A stretch of 64,000 nucleotides of DNA from the NCBI GenBank assembly GCA_027575805.1, contig JANBPU010000067.1, positions 1-64,000 on the forward strand, in the 5' to 3' direction. The notes below the pieces were generated by a model that ran no database searches, was not told the DNA's origin, and was given only the letters and a program-made list of their open reading frames with translations. Position numbers and translations under genes: made by a program. Numbering within the stretch: position 1 is the first letter of the stretch; each line of letters begins with the position of its first letter. Source of the stretch: Mycoemilia scoparia (taxonomy: Eukaryota > Kickxellomycota > Kickxellomycetes > Kickxellales > Kickxellaceae). This document shows positions 13,821 through 26,957 of the stretch, piece after piece.

Positions 13821-14720
13821 AGTTAATGTAAATATCGCCCAATCCTTTGCAATCATATCTCTCGGCATTTCTCCCTTAGCTTGTCTTTTTTATTCACACT
13901 AGTCCCTCTCCACCCGTTCCTTTATCATGGGTGCTATCTAGAGTTTCGTCTTTTTTTGCTTGCTTGTTTGTTTGTTTGCATGCTTTTTTTTCAAGAGCAT
14001 CGGCTTTCCCAAACCCAATAAAACTCTTCTCCCTCCATCCCGCTTCTCCTTCAATCCAAACGCCAGATTTTTTGGAACCCCGGCTTACAGATGTCGATAC
14101 CCAATAAACAAATCCAAAGACTTTGCGATTGATTTTTTCTATTGGCTCACTATTCCCTGGTGCATTTTTATAGTTCCCCATTCACTTTCAGTATATTTTC
14201 TTATTGACCGTTCATGTAATGGCCACCACGACCCAATCATATATTTTTCAGAGCTGTGAATCATCCTTTGCGTCTTTGTCCATTAGTTGATCTTGCACAC
14301 ATGTGGATGATCTACATTATTGTTGGTGTGTGTGTGTGTGCTGTCACGCTCGGATATTTGGTTATGTCCGAATGGCCCGATCACTTTATATATCTTGCTT
14401 TTATAATAATTAGTAGTAGTAGTAGCTGGAATAGATTGACTGATGGGCTGTGATGAATAGTCTCTCACTACACTGCCGTAGAATCAACAATAGGTATTTT
14501 AAACTACAAAATATAATTATCGGGAATTGTCGTCTTTGTCATGATCGTTGTAGTAGTAATAGTAAAACCAACACACTGTTAATATTATTATTTTTGGGTA
14601 TCGCGTACTACCTTGTTCTTTATTACATCGGCATCGGCGTTGAGATCCAATATTCACCGAGGTTTGTGATATTATTCGATTATTATTATTATTTCTAGCA
14701 TGTAAGTTTCCCACGGAGAA

Positions 14721-14829
14721 ATATGAGTAGTAGTTATTTTTAAAGGGCTATAGAGTCCACTCATTTAGCTGGGATTGCCCTTATAATCTTTGGCCACCAA
14801 AAGTAACCCTTCAAAAATTATGATCCATA

Positions 14830-14830
<1 letters not shown>
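14721..14830 (+). mobile_element. Family 1 MITE-like element
   Basis: About 110 bp: ATATGAGTAGTAGTTATTTT at the left, inner tagctgggattgcccttata, and CTTCAAAAATTATGATCCAT at the right. A (TAC)n microsatellite (14830-14861) starts exactly at its right end. Confidence 0.85.

Positions 14831-14861
<31 letters not shown>
14830..14861 (+). repeat. (TAC)n microsatellite at a repeat boundary
   Basis: About ten ACT units starting in the terminal ATAT of a family 1 element. A comparable TAC expansion marks the right end of the copy at 27709. Confidence 0.9.
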
Positions 14862-15079
14862 ATTCTAAAGATTTTTGGGGTTAAATCTTTTATTATTTTT
14901 ATTTTTATAACAATTAAAGTTATATTACTGGCTAACCAATACTTTATTATCAAGTGTGCGGCCATTTAGCTCGGTGTTAACTGTCCAAATACAATAATAA
15001 TTCTATGATTATGATTAATATTTGGATTTGAACATCTTCTAGCCTAACAACAACTACAACAATACATAATAAATAAAGT

Positions 15080-15224
15080 CATGTGGCGAGTTCTTCACCA
15101 AAAGGGAACAGACGACAGGTACTCTCATACATTTTAGCTGGAGTCTCAGTGATGATGATTGGCCGATATTCAAGAGGAACATCCTAGTACAGCCCTTTTA
15201 GAGGAGAAGGCAGCTCTGACATAT
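15080..15224 (-). mobile_element. Family 2 MITE-like element, reverse orientation
   Basis: About 145 bp. Reads TTCTTCACCAAAAGGGAACA at the left, the reverse-strand core TTTTAGCTGGAGTCTCAGTG, and CCTTTTAGAGGAGAAGGCAG at the right. Confidence 0.85.
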
Positions 15225-15992
15225 ATATGGTCGATTCGAGTACAATTCTCCTACCAGAGACACAATATATTCACATCTATTGTTGATAAAACAGCTGTTG
15301 TCTCTCACGGCCATACACAAGAGGATCATCAGCAGACTTGAGGCAAGCTAATAAGTTAAGTTCTTTTGCCATGGTATCCAAGTACCACTACAGCATCCCT
15401 TGTGTGTGTGTGTGCGGGAGCTCACAATACACATATACGTGCAACCGGAAAGGATGTTTCACAGATCAGGAAACAACAATAAGGATCTTTTTTCAGGGGT
15501 GTCAGCCAGCCAGCGTGTGGTGACACCAAAAGTAAGGGAAATAATTGTAGCCACACACATCTATGTAAAATATCGGAAGAACTGGCCTACCAGAATTTAG
15601 CCATTTGGGCATGTGGCAACACTATGAGTGTGCACTCACTCCAATAGCCGTCCACTCATCCAGTTGTTCAAATACTATTCACACTGACTAATCCCACATG
15701 AAAAACTGAACCTGTGTGTGTGTGAGCGATAAAGCCAGGCGAATAATACGGAGTTGGAGCTGCTCGAGATTTATAACTATTATCATGATTAGAAGATGTA
15801 AACAAGAGTCGAAGTTTTAATACAGAGGAAGAGGAGGAACATACTAGTTTATACGCTTTAATTTGATTTTGCCTTCAAATAACTTAAGCCATGGTGTTAC
15901 CTATCTGCAATATTTATTTCGTTCGTATTATGCTTTTTCTTCATCACTTATACTAGACACAACAACCATTAATCGCCATAGCAATAGGAATA

Positions 15993-16175
15993 CATACGTG
16001 GCAGGGCCTCCAACTCCTCCTCCTCCTCCTCTAAAAGGGTAATACTGAGAGATTCCCTGGATGCTAGCTAATCATTGCTGAGACTCCAGCTAAAATGTAT
16101 AGCTTACGGGCTGATTTACAGGGATTGTGCGGGGGTATTTGTCTGTACCTTTTTGGTGGAGAACCACTTGCCATC
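15993..16175 (+). mobile_element. Family 2 MITE-like element with internal expansion
   Basis: About 183 bp, the longest copy. The left end carries a CTC triplet expansion before CTAAAAGGGT. The core TGAGACTCCAGCTAAAATGT and the right end TTTTTGGTGGAGAACCACTT are intact. Confidence 0.8.
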
Positions 16176-16190
16176 TGTGGATATTTGTCT

Positions 16191-16213
16191 GTGTGTGTGT
16201 GTGTGTGTGTGTG
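16191..16213 (+). repeat. (GT)n microsatellite
   Basis: Uninterrupted GT run of about 23 bp, 16 bp right of a family 2 element. Confidence 0.95.
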
Positions 16214-16357
16214 GTTAAAGATTCCAAATTTGGTTTACAGACTCCATTATGCCATACAAAACCATATCAAATGCGTGCAAGAGTTTGTTTTCCCGTGTGC
16301 TCGGAAAATCCAAACCCTCAACACGGACAATATCTAACCTCCGTCATCATGGCAGAT

Positions 16358-16382
16358 TGACTGACTGACTGACTGACTGATG
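16358..16382 (+). repeat. (TGAC)n microsatellite
   Basis: Five to six tandem TGAC units. Tetranucleotide arrays of this sort (also GGCT, GATA, GGAT, AGTC, GAGT, CATA) recur through the desert. Confidence 0.95.
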
Positions 16383-19300
16383 CTATTATAAATACCAAAA
16401 ACTTCACAATACCGATATGTTAGCTCTGCATTCGGACCAACAACAGCAATGGCATTTGTGATTGTGGTGGTGGTGGTGACGATGATACGTAGATTCTAAC
16501 CTTTTCTTGGTCTACACATGAAAAGAAGTCACAAAAGCCATCTACCTAAACTGCAAAAAAGGGGGGGGAGGGAGGGAAGGTGAGTAAAGAACAAAAGGAG
16601 TTGTGGAAAAAATAGCAGTGGTGATCAACAGCCCGCCTGCAGGTATGCAGTAGCATAGTAGATACGCATTTGCGCATTTTTCAAATTTCTTTCGGTATAT
16701 GCTAGCCAAAACATTATGTATGCGCATACATTTCTTGACAACAACAGCTATGACTATTACTTACAGGAGGATCCTACATATCACTATTATTAGCTTGGTT
16801 AAATGGTAGCGCACATATATAAAAGGTCTGTGTGGCATATGCATCTATGTGTGTTACATAGTCACGATGTACAACAATAGACTCCACCTACTTTGGAGTT
16901 ATTAGACCATCTTCTCTTTCTTTCTTTCTTTTAAGATAACTACACACACACACACACAAACATACATAACTATATATATATATAAGTATATAGTTATATA
17001 CATACTAAACTTAACAAAAAAACATACACATACATGGTTTCAAAAACAACAATAATAACCAAGGAAAGGAAGAAATGAAGATCTTGACTATAAATGAATG
17101 AATGTAACCACAATACACAACAAATCCCTCTTGCTTTGACCATATGACTTTGCCCCGCCCAACTAACTAACTAACTAACTAGCTAGCTACTGCCTTCCTC
17201 ATCCCTCCCTTCTTTCATTCTTTATCAGAACCAAAGAGATCTACATGAATAATGCGGATTCTCTCTCACCCCTGGCCTTTTCTTTTGTGAAATATGTATG
17301 TATATGTGTGTGTGTATGTATGTGTGATTATGATTGTTTTCTTGGTTATCTTTTTTGCCACATGTGGCAGCAGCAGCAGCAGCAGTGGTAGTAACTGAGG
17401 CTAATGTCTGTGGCAACTTGGCCATATATGGATAAATGAATGGAAGTCAGGGTCAGAGCGATAAAATATTGGTTGTTGGTAAAACTAAAAAAGGGGGCCT
17501 GTGAGCAGAGCGTCCTTCTTCATGCAAATCCAAATAATAAGAATAATAAGAATGACATTTGATATAGTTTTGGTAAAGTTAGTTGGTTGGTAGCTATGAA
17601 AACCAATACTGATATCTGAATAAATATGAACGAATTAATGCGATGGCGTTGTGGTGTTGATATGCGCATATTTCTTTGTCATACACCGAACCAGCAGTCC
17701 GAATAAACCAATATGAGAAAGCAGGAAGAGATATTTGGACCGAAATGGCCACGTGAATTTTTCTATCATTTATTATTTATTTATTATTATTATAAAAGTC
17801 TTTGAAAGAGGTCAAAGTATAGCTGGAGGGAAAGTATTTTACCAGTAGTAGCCGAATATAATGCGATTCCTCTAAGCGCATAAGTACACATATATATATA
17901 TATATATTTATGCAAATGCCAGACTGTGTGAACCAAAACCCTTATTATTTATTGATGACAACATCCCCCTCAAAAGGATACAAACCAAAGCCTAGTATAA
18001 ATAGATAAAAATCTAATGGGAAGAGCCCCAGTTTGCTAGCCATTTAGCTAGTTTGAACTGGTAATAATAGTAAAGTTGTTGGCCACAACATATATACACA
18101 TACACGCGCATATCCAGGAACAATTACAATGACTCTTTTGGAAACTCTAGGGCACTACTAAAACACAGACAGAGACGGCTATTATACTTTCAATAATGCA
18201 AGTAAAAGCACAAAAGTACATATACCACATTGCTCTATACCATACTGAACTTTAAGAAATCTTGCCATATGTATATGCAAAGTTTGAGCGGGGAAATAAC
18301 GAGAAGGATTGCTGGATGAGGAGTTTAAATCCGTGACTGTTTCAAATAATAATAATAATAATAATAATAGAGTAATACCTCACGCATTATATGCTAGCTG
18401 ATTGTAAAATTTCACTTGCGCGCTAATTTATATATCCACATATACATACATATTGCCAAGAGTATATAAGTGCGCACATATATATATATATATATATTAG
18501 TTGCTTTTTTAAATATTATTATTTCTTTATTCCCTATTATTGGGAATATATATTCCATCTAGTTAAATAATCAAATCTGAATATAAAATTCGCGCCGAGC
18601 CACTGAGTCAGCCACCATGAATTTCTTTTGTTCATCCCATCTGTTTAGCACAGATACAGCAAAACAAAACAAACGAATGGCCCGTGCTGTGTGCCATTTG
18701 CAACACGAGCTAATAGATTATAGTAAAAACATGGATGGTGTGTGTCCGTATATACTATCTTTATATTTTTGGTAAAATCAATTCTGTTGCAGTTGCTGAT
18801 ATGGTAGTACCACCACCATCATCATAAAAACATATTATTGAGTGTTATCAATAATACCAATATTAACAGCATCTGATATGTCTCTTTTATAAACAAACTG
18901 GCTACTAGTCTAGCCTAACCTAGCCACATCCCACATTCACAATAACAATATTGCTGTTGTTGTTGTTGACATTAAATGCAATATAATAACAGCGGCAGCT
19001 TTTCTAAACCACCAATACCAAAATATTAAATAGATAGATAGATAGATATACAGCCACACCATAAACGCTTATTGATTGTTTATATTTCCTTATGAGGTCA
19101 TATACACTGTGGCTAATGCCACCACAAAATAATGTTTGTTTGTGGTTTGATGTGGCTTCTCATTTTGTATCACCACCACCGCCAACATACATAAATACAT
19201 GTACCTGTGGAAAATCTATTCGGAATGCTTCTCTCATACTGTAAAGTAAGGGTGGTTGTGGCTATACTTACCATTTCTAATCTGACTCAATTAAAAAGGG

Positions 19301-19536
19301 TAATAGCCATAAAAACCCCGCCCGCAGCACACACACGCACGCACCCGTATACCCATATTTGCTCAAATAAATCATTATGGTTAAATTATATTTTTGTGAT
19401 GATTGGTGGTCAATGTGTAAAAGTTGTCAGAAGCTATCACCCATCAGCCGAATATCCAACCACATAAAAATAACTCATATTATAATAGCTCATGAATATT
19501 CAGAAGTCTATTGGAATCATGTTGCGACCGAATAAC

Positions 19537-19539
19537 TGA

Positions 19540-19571
<32 letters not shown>
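19537..19571 (+). repeat. (CTGA)n(CTGG)n compound microsatellite
   Basis: CTGA units pass into CTGG/GGCT units, about 35 bp in total. A closely similar CTGA to CTGG array occurs near 27435-27461. Confidence 0.95.
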
Positions 19572-19575
<4 letters not shown>

Positions 19576-21407
19576 TTTGCTTCCTTGTGACTCCAAATTC
19601 TCTATTGTTATTGTTCCGCTAATATTCGGAGAGAAGTGGATTCCCTACTATCTCCGCGCGTCCACATACTACATCCTCATGACATTTCATTATAAAGTTC
19701 ATGTGATTTATGTATATCTGTATATTCGAGCCTATTCTAGTCTAGTCTAGTCTACTACATACAATATTCCAGACAAACGTGATCTTGGCTTTTCTCTCCC
19801 CACTACCACACATTTATATATGTAGCGAATAGTTATTAGAAAAAACAGTAAATGATTCAGAACCCAATCCAATATTTAATTAGTCGTAGTTGTAGTCTGT
19901 CGGGTTTATCAATGCATTGTGTGGCTAATAATAATAATAATAATAATAATAATATGAACCTCCCCCACCCATCCACATGAATACTTTCTTTAATATACTG
20001 AGCCATAAAGAAGGCCAGGAACTGCGGCTGCAGTAGTATATACTCCTTCCTAAACAAATGTCTGTCCGTGGATGTGTGTCCCCATCCCGGAGAAGATTTT
20101 AAAGACATTTTGTGTCATTTTATTTTATTTTCGCGGACCTCGCACAACATCCACACATCGGTCTATCAATTTGTATGTATGTATATGTGTGTGTTTGTTG
20201 GAAAATCATCAATATCATTTTAAACCGAGGACACAAGCCAAAGAGATGTGACGGAATAAAATAAACTTGTCTCCACGCTTTGGTAATTCTTTATTTCTGG
20301 TTGGTTGGTTGGTATTATTCGGCATATCGGACTTGTTCTATTTTCACCTACATACAAACCTTACTTGCACATACGCACATGCACCGGCAATATTTCTTGA
20401 AGGACAGGTGAATTGATGTTGTGGTATTGGGTGGAGGTTATAAAATGGCGAATCAAAAATGCATAATCGCCAGTAACCAAGACATTGAATTTGCTCTTTT
20501 TCCGGACATATATACATATCTATATAATTGTATATATGTAAATCATCAACAAAGCTTTCCAGATAACCAACCAACATGTGCGTGTGTATGTGTGTGCAGA
20601 GAATGGGGAGAGAGAGAGAGAGAGAGGAATAGCACTTGAAAATATCTTTACTTGCCACACAAAACCAATTCATACAGAATATAACAAAGGGTCTGTCTGT
20701 CTGTGTAATAGTATGTGGTTTGATCAAAAGCAATTGTTGGTCCCAAGAACCCCGAGAAGCAACAAAATCATAAAGAATATCATGGCCACTGCCACATATA
20801 TCAATCTATCAATCTGCATAACATGCGAGTCAGACAGAGACATCCGCACTACATACATGCAACAGAATGCAAAGATCTACACCTACGCTTTGTTGTAGTT
20901 GGTCTCGGGTAATTCCGGCCAACCCACAAACCCCTCCTCATCCAACAACAGCAGCAACAGCAATCTAGACAGGCTAAACTAACGCTTGCCGGCACGCAAG
21001 TTTCGTATTTTTTATCGGGCCGTCCTAATGTGTATATGATAAACGCATGATGTATGTTTGTGATTTTTTTGTTGGGTGTGGGGAAAAGCCATTTATATCT
21101 TTTTATAAGGCATACTCTACTACTGCTACTATGATTATCAGAAGAAAAAAAAAGACAAAGACCAAGAACAAAAAAAGGGGGGACACTACTGCTGTTTGGA
21201 ATATTAATGTAGACTAATCTTGGTTGGAAGCTTTCTTATCTCACTTTGATGTTGGTTTCTGCAAGCACATCGCAAAAATAACACAAACCCAGCACTACTT
21301 TTGTTATCGAAAAAAAAACAATAGTTACCAGAAAAAGGAATCCGAAAGTGATTTTGTGTGAGTGGATGGTTCTTGGGGGTTGGGGTAGTAGAAAGTAAGA
21401 TTGTGAT

Positions 21408-21452
21408 AGCGATAATGATAATGATAATGATGATGATGATGACGACGACGAT
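21408..21452 (+). repeat. Compound GATAAT/GAT/GAC microsatellite
   Basis: Imperfect GATAAT units give way to GAT and then GAC units over about 45 bp. Confidence 0.9.
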
Positions 21453-22182
21453 GGGAGGAGGAAATCAGACGTTGTTAAAGTAACAAAAACAATTGATCTT
21501 TATACATACATTAATGGGGTTTTGATCTTTTGTTGCTGTTTTATCAGTAGCACTTCACAAAGCAAAGCTACTACAAAACAGGGGCTGATGAAGGGGAGCA
21601 GCAGCAGCAGCAGCAACGTAGAATGAGTAATAGCAAGGGAGCCAAAGTCGACCATGTCTTCGTAGTCAAAGGAACCAAATTTGGAGAGGGAGAATAACAG
21701 CCAACGAAAAAGAAGAAAGATCCTGCTTGGCCAAACTGGACACCACAAAGAAAAGTTGAGTAACATCATACCACTTTGCTGTTTGCTGTTTGCTTGCGCA
21801 TTATACCGAGAAAAAACACTCGCGCTGCCAGCACCACCATTGCCACCGCATAGATATTTGCATATTTTTGAAGACTGCGTTTCTTTATTTCGTACATTTT
21901 CTACTGGTTGTTCAAAGTAAGTTTGGTAGTATCTGCTTCTATGATGGTGATGGTGATGGTGATTGTGATGGTATTGTTGGGGTTCGGCTAAATATGTTTA
22001 CTTTGATGTAACTTTTGAACTAACATTGTGATAAGATAGCAGGAGGAGATGTTTAAAAAAGAGTTGGAATCAAACCAAAAGTAACAATGGTATTTATCAC
22101 AAAGAAAAAGAAAAAAAATCCTCCCTATCTCACCCAAGTTTACTTGCATCAATTCCAAGACAATTAGAATTCGATGGAGTGC

Positions 22183-22185
<3 letters not shown>

Positions 22186-22215
<30 letters not shown>
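22186..22215 (+). repeat. (GA)n microsatellite
   Basis: Fifteen uninterrupted GA units. Confidence 0.97.
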
Positions 22216-22216
<1 letters not shown>

Positions 22217-23002
22217 ACAAGTAAACTAGAATATTGTTTAGATCATAAACCATATTTCTATCTTATCAGGTTATTTTTATATATCTAAATACAAAGCTTG
22301 TGAGTTTGTTTCAGATACCACCAGCAGCAAAAAACGAAATTCAAAAGTATTTAATTTTCTATCCAGTAATAATAATAATGTTATTATTATTAAAATATCA
22401 AGTATTACTTTTTGATTGAATTACATCTTACATACATCGCCTTTATATTTATATAATCTTTAAAAAATACTATCAAAAGTGGCCAATTCTTAATTTCATA
22501 ATATCATTTAAATTGCTAGTAAACAATTTAAATTTCAATATATAGCTTATATTTGAACACACATACGCGTGCGCGTCAATAATTACCAGTAGTAATACAA
22601 AATGACTCTCCCAATCTCTCGTATTTTATCAAACCACCACCACTACCAACAACAACAACAACAATAATAATAAATATCAGTATATATTTACTTATCTCTT
22701 TTATATTTCTCTGTACTGCTGCTGCTGTTGTTGTTAACACAATTATAGCGATGGTAGTAGTAATGTTTAAATTTTACTGATAATAATGATAATAATATTG
22801 GCTTTAGCTTTAGTAGTAGTAGTAGTGTAATCACAATCACAACCACAAAGACAAAGACAATAAGATTTGATGGGTTTAAAATCTATCAATCTACATTTAA
22901 CTACTTGGCTACTTTTACTACTGCTACTACTACTACTACTACTGCCCTTGATCATAATAACTATGACTTTTATTGCTGTTGTAACTGCTCTAACATTTCA
23001 CC

Positions 23003-23160
23003 ATATGGCTAGTTCTCCATCAAAAGGAAACAGACAAGCGTGCTCATATATTCCCTTTAGATCAGTCCATAAGCCATATATTTTAGCTGGAGCCAGGCAA
23101 ATTATTGGCTATTATCTGGGGTATTATTATGGTACATCTCTAAAAGAGATTCTGCCATAT
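23003..23160 (-). mobile_element. Family 2 MITE-like element, young copy
   Basis: A complete 158-bp copy bounded by ATATGGCTAGTTCTCCATCA and AAAGAGATTCTGCCATAT. By hand alignment it differs at only about four positions from the reverse complement of the copy at 50688-50845, so the two are recent relatives. It happens to be open in one frame and accounts for most of a 102-codon ORF at 22867-23175, which I do not consider a gene. Confidence 0.92.
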
Positions 23161-24643
23161 ACAGAGAATAATTGATAAAAGTTTTGTATATACACACACA
23201 CACTCGCACGCGTGCACAGACACCTCCATTTACAAGAATAAAAAGAGAGAGAGAGAGAGAAAGCGAAAGAGAGACAGCAGGTTTCTGTAATGTTTACTTG
23301 GGAAGTGGTGTCTTGTTGGAGGAATGATGAATGTGTGGGCGGATAGATTTTCCAAACTTTTTGGAACTGCCGCTGCCGCTTCTGCTGCTTCTGCTTCTCG
23401 TTATGCTTGTGCTAGAAACAGAAACTAACTGTTGGTGGCAATTCTGCTGCTGTACATCCATTTGTTGTTGTTGTTGACGTTCTGTACCGAATATTGAAGC
23501 CCTGTAGTATGCAGTTTTATCTCGGAGGTATCATGGAAGTTGCTGTTGTGGTGTGCCAGAAGAAGCATCCCAGATATACTTGTTTCTCTGAATATGCGTA
23601 TTTTAAAGTGTGATCATGTTAACACAGCAGCAGAAGCAGCAATGCTAAGGGATAATGATATTGATAGCTGATGCTCCTGCTTTTCTGTGTAGTTCAAACT
23701 AACTACTACAAAGTACAACTACAAAACCAGATACATAGCCATCCCATCCAGGGCTTTACAAAAACAGCAGCGATCAAGACATACAACACATTAGGTGGCT
23801 GGTAAAGGAAGAAGTGGTGGTGGTGGTATACACGAAAAAGCCGACACACAACGTATGGGCGATCGCTTCATGTAATGCCAGGGCTTGTGCTTCATCATCT
23901 TCATCATCTATCTATGTCAAGCAGCTTGTGGGTGCGTATGTATATGTGTGGTTGTAGTGACCGCCCCTATTTGCGGGTTTTATGCATCGTTAATTTATAC
24001 CCCCCCCCCTTCTCTTCCGGAGGGCCAATGTTCATAAATGGACAAAGCCCCAGGTAATGGACCCGGTCCAGACCCCGCCCACCTTCTCTGAATTCATCAC
24101 GGGGGCGCAGCCAATAACAGCCCAGGCAAAATTTTGTTATGGTGGTGCAGTCATTATTCTCCGTAGCTATCAGCGAAAAATTCGAGTGGTGGATGGATAG
24201 TGTCAGGCAATCCATACACACACTCGCATACAATCAATGATGATGATGGTGGTGGTGGTGGTGGGGAGTTTTGAAAACTTTCAGCTGCCTGCCTTTCTCC
24301 CTGGCCGTTGATAGTAGAGAGATGGTAGCAGCAGGAGGCAGCGCACATATGCTAGTAAAAGTGTTTATATGTGGTTGTGAGAAGGCCCACCTCTTTCCCT
24401 GGGTTTTTACCCATACACGCACGTACGCATATTTTTGCTTTGTTCTCCCCGTGTGAAAGGGGGGGGGGGTCGATTATGGCGTTTTTTGCTCCACCACAAC
24501 CAACTAACTACGCCTGCCTGCCTGCTGCTATCTTTGATCTCTTTTTTCTCTTTACAACCAACCCAGTGATGAGATATGCTTTGTATTTTTCTGGCAATAA
24601 CACCTCCTCCTCCTTCTCACACGCATATTTTCTTTTGGACAAG

Positions 24644-24651
24644 TATAAATA
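24644..24651 (+). promoter_or_regulatory. TATA box of the zinc-finger gene
   Basis: TATAAATA about 200 bp upstream of the ATG at 24852, followed by a pyrimidine-rich leader. CCAAT-like boxes occur further upstream near 24030 and 24110. The position fits a leader of roughly 170 nt. Confidence 0.65.
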
Positions 24652-24851
24652 CAGCCCACCTTCCTACCCCCTTCTTTATTTCTCATTAACCTTTACTGGT
24701 ACATACAATTTTCTCTCTTACTCACTACTTGCTTGTTTTATCTTGAAGCTAATTTTACATTCTCCAGCCCGTATTATACACACACGCGCACTTTTTCCCC
24801 CCTCACCAGTTCTTCTACTATAATAACACATATACTACTTTAACATATAAA

Positions 24852-25121
24852 ATGGAGTTCAACCCACTTTTCAGCGAAAATGGCAACCATTGCAACATCT
24901 GCCCTGAATGTGGCTTTGAGTGCCAGTCCCTCGATCTTTACTTTGACCATCTTATGTTTGACCAGCGCCATGCTGAGATTGTTAGGAGGTTAGCCGAGGC
25001 CTCAAAAAACAATAGCAACAGCAGCTCGCTCACGACTTCTCCCGTTGGTATGGGTGCGATCCGCCTCTCAGCATACTCGCCGTACTTGAGTGACTCTTCA
25101 TCCGGCTACTACCGTCTCTAA
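24852..25121 (+). CDS. Small single-finger C2H2-type zinc-finger protein
   Basis: An 89-residue single-exon frame. The only recognisable element is one zinc-finger-like motif near the N-terminus, C17-x2-C20-x12-H33-x6-H40. The C-C and C-H spacings are canonical for C2H2 fingers, but the last gap is longer than the usual 3-5 residues. Extra cysteines at 14 and 24 could also contribute. After the finger come a short basic helix-like stretch (IVRRLAEA) and a Ser/Asn-rich tail ending GYYRL. Support for a real gene is a TATA box about 200 bp upstream, a CT-rich leader, an A-rich context at the ATG (CATATAAAATGG) and a codon composition unlike the flanking DNA. It could bind nucleic acid or mediate a protein contact; the sequence does not say which. 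It is the only gene I can support in the first 35 kb. Confidence 0.8.
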   Translation: MEFNPLFSENGNHCNICPECGFECQSLDLYFDHLMFDQRHAEIVRRLAEASKNNSNSSSLTTSPVGMGAIRLSAYSPYLSDSSSGYYRL

Positions 25122-26398
25122 TAACACCACAACACTCACTCTCTTCCTTTCGTCGCATGTATGTATTATGTGTGTCGCCGCTTCTTGTATATACCAAGTC
25201 GTGTCTGCTGCCATTTTCCAAAAGCCTTGCTTTATTCTCCACCACACCTTCTTCGTACTATCAATCCACACCACCCCTATCACTTACGCATTTGCGCTGC
25301 TTGCTACATGCTTTCGCAATCAATTACTCAACACTTCTCACTTGCAATCCTTCTAAACCTCTTCGGCATATTATTACTACTACAACACTCTCAACACATA
25401 TGAACCAAAAGGATGATAGTTACGCAAGTCCTCGCATATATATACCACCACCACACCCCCTCCACCATGATGGTCAAACACGCGCGCGCATACAACATAT
25501 GCTGCTCTTTCTCGTTTATAGCATATATTATCATTGATAATGCTAGCTGGCTGGCTAGTAGGAAGTAGCAGCAATAGTAATGTTCTCATAAATACTGCTG
25601 TTCTGCTTCAACCTTTCGCTCTACCACTCACGCATACACTCACTCACTCACCCACCCACACTTTCTGCACAACCATTCATACCAAGGAAGTCAGTCGTTG
25701 CACTCACATTTGTTATATATCTTCACTACTACCGAGTTTCGTTTCCAAAACCACACCAATCGTTAATAGTTTTTTATTCCCTTTGTCTTTACAACTACCT
25801 CACTTTCCTTCCTTCAACCAACTAACTACCTCCACCATTATAACATGTTGTATAATATCTTTTTACTCTGTACCACCATTGTTATTGACATTTCTTCCTC
25901 TATTTTTCTTTACATATCACATTTACTTTTATCCATAGTAGTAGTAGTTTCTCTTGCTGCTTCTTCTGAATATATTATTCCCACTATACAAATATTATAT
26001 CACATCTATTGGTAATATTAAAATGAAGTTTATTCTAATTAAGAACTATCTATCTCTGCTTGCGTTCTCGGTATTAAAAAAGTTAAGTGAGACACACGCA
26101 CACACATAGTCAGATAATAGAGATGATAGGTACGTCCGTAGGTGCCACACCATGTGCTATTTCTATTTTGCTTATAGACATATATTTTGAGCTCGGACCA
26201 CAAGACAGACAAAACAGAGCAGCTTCAGCAGCAAGATAAGTATCATCATCTTTAAGGCACACCAATACTACTGCCGCCCCACTTTCAACCCATAGAATGA
26301 GGATATCATCAGGCGGTCAAATATAGAAAATCTTGCTCGCGTACATATACTTGCACATATAGAATATGTAAATGTCTAAAACAGGATACCGCAACCTG

Positions 26399-26422
<24 letters not shown>
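26399..26422 (+). repeat. (AC)n microsatellite
   Basis: Twelve uninterrupted AC units. Confidence 0.97.
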
Positions 26423-26429
<7 letters not shown>

Positions 26430-26744
26430 GAGTGGGATGTGTAGGCACGAAATTGTCATGTGCATTAAATGTGATTGGCTATGGTGATCGGCAATAAGTA
26501 AGTATACCGATAAAGATTTTTATTATAGCTTATCCCATCGGTCTAATAATAATATTATTATTATATATGCTAAGTACTACTACTAACTTATGAAAATTAA
26601 AGATCTTTGTTTTATATATCTCTGTCCCTCATATTCTGGCATAAGCAATGCTGATGCTATGAGAGATCAAATTTCCCTATATGGTTTTAAAGCCGAAGTG
26701 CAGTGTGTGGTATACTTGTAAGTAAATAAGTATGTTGTGAGCAC

Positions 26745-26806
26745 GTGTGTGTGTGTGTGTGTGTTTAAAAGATTATCGCTATGATGATGATGATGATGAT
26801 GATGAT
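26745..26806 (+). repeat. (GT)n followed by (GAT)n
   Basis: A GT run (26745-26764) and a GAT run (26781-26806) separated by 16 bp. Confidence 0.95.
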
Positions 26807-26930
26807 ATGCTTATATAGCCCAGCTTTCTCTCTCACAATTACTATTTATATAAACATTTGTATTATTATAGTGCGAAGATGGCGAGGTTAAGAGGTATTA
26901 GTAATACTTTGCTTCTAGTTTTGGTAGTGG

Positions 26931-26957
26931 CGATGGATGGATGGATGGATGGATGGA
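26931..26957 (+). repeat. (GGAT)n microsatellite
   Basis: Six tandem GGAT units. A second array of the same unit lies at 28831-28861. Confidence 0.95.

Larger units (their letters stand above)
1..24600. other. Gene desert with microsatellites and short dispersed repeats
   Basis: I find no convincing gene in this stretch. Open frames are short and mostly translate simple repeats (poly-Ser, poly-Leu, poly-Val, His/Thr runs) or dispersed repeats. I saw no tRNA-like B-box with a matching acceptor stem. Contents are AT-rich sequence, dispersed repeats of families 1, 2 and 3 (listed separately) and very many microsatellites, with tetranucleotide arrays such as GACT, GGCT and GATA. A multi-exon gene with very short exons could be missed by eye. 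The part from about 23.8 kb to 24.6 kb is more GC-rich, has GCCAAT-type boxes, and probably belongs to the regulatory region of the zinc-finger gene at 24852. Confidence 0.6.

Noticed and set aside
13894..14259. Overlapping ORFs of 95 and 99 codons on opposite strands
   Set aside because: The two strands cannot both be genes. Neither shows a recognisable domain, splice partner or promoter, and one end is a poly-Lys/Asn or Phe/Leu run.
20344..20898. ORFs of 129 and 106 codons on opposite strands
   Set aside because: Low-complexity, Cys/His/Thr-rich reads of microsatellite DNA, without domain or splice support.
22867..23175. 102-codon plus-strand ORF
   Set aside because: Its second half is a family 2 repeat whose near-identical copy at 50688 gives a matching peptide, and its first half is a CTA/CTG microsatellite.
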